A stretch of DNA of 6,994 nucleotides from Candidatus Methanophagales archaeon (GTDB lineage: Archaea > Halobacteriota > Syntropharchaeia > Alkanophagales > Methanospirareceae): NCBI GenBank assembly GCA_030621535.1, contig JAUXHM010000054.1:1-6994 (forward strand). Reading direction: 5' to 3'. The notes under the pieces are model-generated. The model did not search any database and had not been told where the DNA came from. It saw nothing but the letters and a program-made list of their open reading frames with translations. The translations under genes were made by a program, and so were the position numbers. Positions 5,500 to 6,994 of the stretch are shown piece by piece. Every line of letters starts with the position of its first letter. Positions within the stretch are counted from its first letter, which is position 1.

Positions 5500-5758
5500 C
5501 TATAATCGTTTCTTCATCTCCCTATACACTCTTTTCCGCTTCTCTACAATCAATATCCATACTTCATCCTCTTTTACCATATAAACAGCCCTCAGATTTC
5601 CGATTCTGACACGAAAACAATTAGAAATGCCTTTAACTGGTTTATATCTCGTGGGATTCTCTTTTATCTTCTTTAATGCACCCGAAAGCCTCGCTTTGTC
5701 CCTCTTGTTCCAGCTTCTTTACATCTTTCTCAAATAACGGATGCGCTCTCAATTTCAT
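5500..5758 (-). pseudogene. RelE/ParE-like toxin gene broken by a one-base frameshift
   Basis: The ATG at 5758 overlaps the antitoxin TGA by four bases. The first frame gives MKLRAHPLFEKDVKKLEQE, a typical RelE-family N-terminus, then soon meets a stop. After a shift of one base near 5700-5707 the other frame reads DKARLSGALKKIKENPTRY and on through GISNCFRVRIGNLRAVYMV and VWILIVEKRKRVYREMKKRL to a TAG at 5502-5500. These are the RelE/ParE core strands, including the FRVRIG strand and the C-terminal basic end. Removing one C opposite base 5707 restores LEKRDKARL and one 85-residue protein, the normal size for the family. Such toxins are ribosome-dependent mRNA endonucleases (RelE) or gyrase poisons (ParE); this one should be inactive unless the extra base is a sequencing error. 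Confidence 0.85.
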
Positions 5759-5946
5759 TTTAGCATATCCAATATCTCTTCTTCACTAAGTCCTTCTATT
5801 CCCTTTTCCACATCTTCTGCTCTCTTTTTCACTTCTTTTATAAATTCTGGTTCTGTCAATATTTCCAATTCGTCTAGCCTATCCTCTATCTCTGCAACTA
5901 TTGCTCTAATCTCTTTTCTATTCACTAACACCATCTCTTGAGACAT
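5755..5946 (-). CDS. Antitoxin of a type II RelE/ParE-type pair
   Basis: A 63-residue acidic, helical protein starts MSQEMVLVNRKEIRAIVAEI and ends EGLSEEEILDMLK. A long helix with regular hydrophobic spacing (IAEIEDRLDELEIL, about 15-30) is followed by EPEFIKEVKKRAEDVEKG and a short C-terminal helix. This pattern is common in small archaeal antitoxins encoded just before RelE-like toxins. A longer frame starts 12 codons upstream, but the strong GGAGGTG Shine-Dalgarno at 5960-5954, seven bases before 5946, fixes the internal ATG. Its stop overlaps the toxin start (ATGA), which is classic toxin-antitoxin coupling. It probably wraps the toxin and may autoregulate the promoter, though no DNA-binding fold is obvious. 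The antitoxin is intact while its toxin partner is frameshifted. Confidence 0.8.
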   Translation of the reverse strand: MSQEMVLVNRKEIRAIVAEIEDRLDELEILTEPEFIKEVKKRAEDVEKGIEGLSEEEILDMLK

Positions 5947-5953
5947 CTTTCGC

Positions 5954-5960
5954 CACCTCC
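5954..5960 (-). promoter_or_regulatory. Shine-Dalgarno of the antitoxin gene
   Basis: GGAGGTG on the minus strand, seven bases before the ATG at 5946. It lies inside the longer upstream frame and therefore argues for the shorter protein. Confidence 0.75.
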
Positions 5961-6012
5961 TCCACACCCCTTCATCACAACTCACTTATTTCTATTTTTG
6001 AAATAATAATAA

Positions 6013-6024
6013 AAAATATAAAAG
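6013..6024. promoter_or_regulatory. Shared AT-rich box between the divergent antitoxin and DUF131 genes
   Basis: AAAATATAAAAG reads as a TATA box toward the plus strand, where a start about 25 bases on (near 6044) gives a roughly 10-nt leader for DUF131 at 6054, which has no Shine-Dalgarno. On the minus strand CTTTTATATTTT could serve the antitoxin with a leader of about 45-50 nt. The whole 5997-6050 stretch is nearly pure A on the plus strand, so exact boxes are uncertain. Confidence 0.4.
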
Positions 6025-6053
6025 AAAAGAAAAAGAAGCTAAAATAAAAACCA

Positions 6054-6323
6054 ATGAAAATAATAACATTGGGTTTCTTGCTCGTGTTCATAGGAATTCT
6101 GGTCATCCTCGCCGGGATGCTTAGCATGGTTTACCAGACATGGAAAACGGGTGGTGATGGCATGGAAAAGCCAGAAACGGGTGTGCGAGGCGCAGGCGTC
6201 ATTATGATCGGCCCGGTACCCATTATATTTGGCTCTGATGTTACTGCATTGAAACCCGTAATGATTTTAGCAGTAGTGTTGATGGTAATTGCAGTTATTC
6301 TCTTTTTTCTTCCACTGAGATAG
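6054..6323 (+). CDS. DUF131 (TIGR00304-type) small archaeal membrane protein
   Basis: The product has 89 residues and two predicted membrane helices, about residues 3-27 (IITLGFLLVFIGILVILAG) and 67-88 (KPVMILAVVLMVIAVILFF). The loop between them contains VRGAGVIMIGPVPIIFGSD (44-62), the conserved signature of the archaeal DUF131 family. Full length for that family. Function is not known. The start ATG lacks a ribosome-binding site and is probably used from an almost leaderless transcript; there is no other Met before the first helix. The gene diverges from the antitoxin and converges with ilvE. Confidence 0.85.
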   Translation: MKIITLGFLLVFIGILVILAGMLSMVYQTWKTGGDGMEKPETGVRGAGVIMIGPVPIIFGSDVTALKPVMILAVVLMVIAVILFFLPLR

Positions 6324-6382
6324 CGATTATTGCGGTTCTAAAAGAGTTTTATAGCCATTTCAGTAACAAATTGCAAATAATG

Positions 6383-6511
6383 AACCACGAGATTCCACAG
6401 GATTAACACAACACTTTTTCTTTTTTTTAAAAAAAAGAAAACCTGTGCTAAAAGAAAAAACAAAAAAAGTTTTATAAATAATCTTGTGTAAATCTGTGTA
6501 ATCTGGTGGTT
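6383..6511. repeat. MITE-like 129-bp inverted-repeat element
   Basis: The arms AACCACGAGATTCCACAGG followed by ATTAACACAAC (6383-6412), and TTGTGTAAATCTGTGTAA followed by TCTGGTGGTT (6484-6511), are inverted copies matching at about 25 of 29 positions with one gap. AATAAT occurs just outside both ends (6376-6381 and 6512-6517), possibly a target-site duplication, although the flanks are AT-rich. The inside holds a 26-bp perfect T/A palindrome (6416-6441) and A-rich sequence but no coding frame. The arm motif recurs at 3747-3776. Confidence 0.6.
6415..6469. terminator. Bidirectional T-tract terminator between DUF131 and ilvE
   Basis: On the plus strand TTTTTCTTTTTTTT (6415-6428) lies about 90 bases after the DUF131 stop. 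On the minus strand TTTTCTTTTTTTT (6441-6429) and, first, CTTTTTTTGTTTTTTCTTTT (6469-6450) follow the ilvE stop. Such U tracts suffice for archaeal termination, so the convergent genes can both end here. Confidence 0.5.
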
Positions 6512-6565
6512 AATAATTTTCGGAATGACTATATTTCTTTACTCACGCTCCTGCTCCTACTCATA

Positions 6566-6994
6566 TCATACACGCACAGGCTCCAGCCACCCCATATACC
6601 TCTCCTCTTTTGCATTTACCACATCAAAGAACTTTTTTTGGATTACGCCTGTTACTTCGCCTCGTTTACCTTCCCCTATCGTTACATTGTCTATCTCACG
6701 TATTGGCGATACCTCTGCGGCAGTACCGGTAAAAAAGGCTTCATCCGCAGTCAACAGTTCTTCCTTCGTTATGGGCTTCTCCACCACTTCGTAACCAATA
6801 TCCTGTGCAAGTTCAATTACCGAATCACGGGTGATACCGGGCAAAATAGAAGATTCCACCGCAGGTGTGTACAGAGTTGCATTTTTAACTGCGAATATGT
6901 TCTCACCCGGGCCCTCTGCCACGTGTCCATTAGTATCGAGCATTATCGCCTCGTCAAATCCCTTTTCTTTTGCGTCCAGCACGGCTAACAGCGA
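6566..6994 (-). CDS. ilvE: Branched-chain amino acid aminotransferase, C-terminal part
   Basis: The frame stays open to the window edge, so the N-terminus and the catalytic lysine that binds pyridoxal phosphate lie outside; 142 residues are visible. Hallmarks of class IV aminotransferases of the IlvE type are present: AEGPGENIFAVKN, TPAVESSILPGITRDSVIEL, VEKPITKEELLTADEAFFTG and TGTAAEVSPIREIDN. The last contains the conserved TA step that contacts cofactor phosphate. The end GVIQKKFFDVVNAKEERYMGWL matches the normal C-terminus of the family. It interconverts branched-chain amino acids and their 2-oxo acids with glutamate/2-oxoglutarate in the cytoplasm. A GTG at 6982 is an internal valine, not a start. 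D-amino acid aminotransferase is a related alternative, but the C-terminal motifs favour IlvE. Confidence 0.9.
   Translation of the reverse strand, partial: SLLAVLDAKEKGFDEAIMLDTNGHVAEGPGENIFAVKNATLYTPAVESSILPGITRDSVIELAQDIGYEVVEKPITKEELLTADEAFFTGTAAEVSPIREIDNVTIGEGKRGEVTGVIQKKFFDVVNAKEERYMGWLEPVRV

Noticed and set aside
5698..5713. Programmed frameshift in the toxin gene
   Set aside because: No slippery heptamer is present; the local sequence is best explained by one inserted base.
5947..5985. Upstream extension of the antitoxin to the ATG at 5985
   Set aside because: The 12 added residues (MSCDEGVWRRWR) are encoded by the leader containing the Shine-Dalgarno of the internal ATG and do not resemble antitoxin sequence.
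6506..6988. 160-codon plus-strand open frame
   Set aside because: It runs opposite the clearly recognisable ilvE and has an odd Tyr/Cys/Leu-rich composition; a shadow frame.

Overview
The window looks like a chromosomal segment of a euryarchaeon, possibly a methanogen or a relative of the anaerobic methane oxidisers; this placement is an inference. The evidence is an endonuclease Q type repair protein ending in a PCNA-binding-like tail, a DUF131 membrane protein (an archaeal family), AT-rich TATA-type boxes in front of several genes, a tRNA-Lys gene without encoded CCA, and start sites that are either preceded by a strong Shine-Dalgarno or almost leaderless. Both ends cut through genes.

Layout. 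1-444 (+) is the C-terminal third of an EndoQ-like DNA repair nuclease. 445-595 is a convergent intergenic spacer filled by a compact, GC-rich, cloverleaf-like palindromic element (about 481-576). 596-2418 (-) is a two-gene, AT-rich operon: a class I SAM-methyltransferase-like protein whose TGA overlaps the ATG of a DUF1848 radical-SAM-like protein. Its presumed promoter/leader region (2419-2610) carries a 26-bp imperfect direct repeat. 2673-3623 (+) is a CaCA-family cation/Ca2+ exchanger with a TTG start. 3624-3866 holds two kinds of short tandem/dispersed repeats. 3867-3940 (+) is tRNA-Lys(CUU), followed after only 12 nt by a COG2509-type FAD-dependent dehydrogenase (3953-5365) with a ferredoxin-like CX2CX2CX3C motif. 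5500-5946 (-) is a type II toxin-antitoxin pair with an intact antitoxin and a RelE/ParE-like toxin gene broken by one extra base. 6054-6323 (+) is a DUF131 membrane protein. 6383-6511 is a 129-bp MITE-like inverted repeat enclosing a T/A palindrome that probably terminates transcription from both sides. 6566-6994 (-) is the C-terminal half of a branched-chain amino acid aminotransferase (IlvE).

The genes do not form one pathway. Housekeeping genes (EndoQ, tRNA-Lys, IlvE, FAD dehydrogenase) alternate with accessory material (DUF1848-methyltransferase operon, decayed toxin-antitoxin locus, repeat elements). The parts least explained by known annotation are the structured element at 481-576, the coupled methyltransferase/DUF1848 pair with its repeated upstream region, and the inverted-repeat element at 6383-6511. 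No CRISPR array, rRNA or transposase is visible, and no gene-free stretch exceeds 300 bases.
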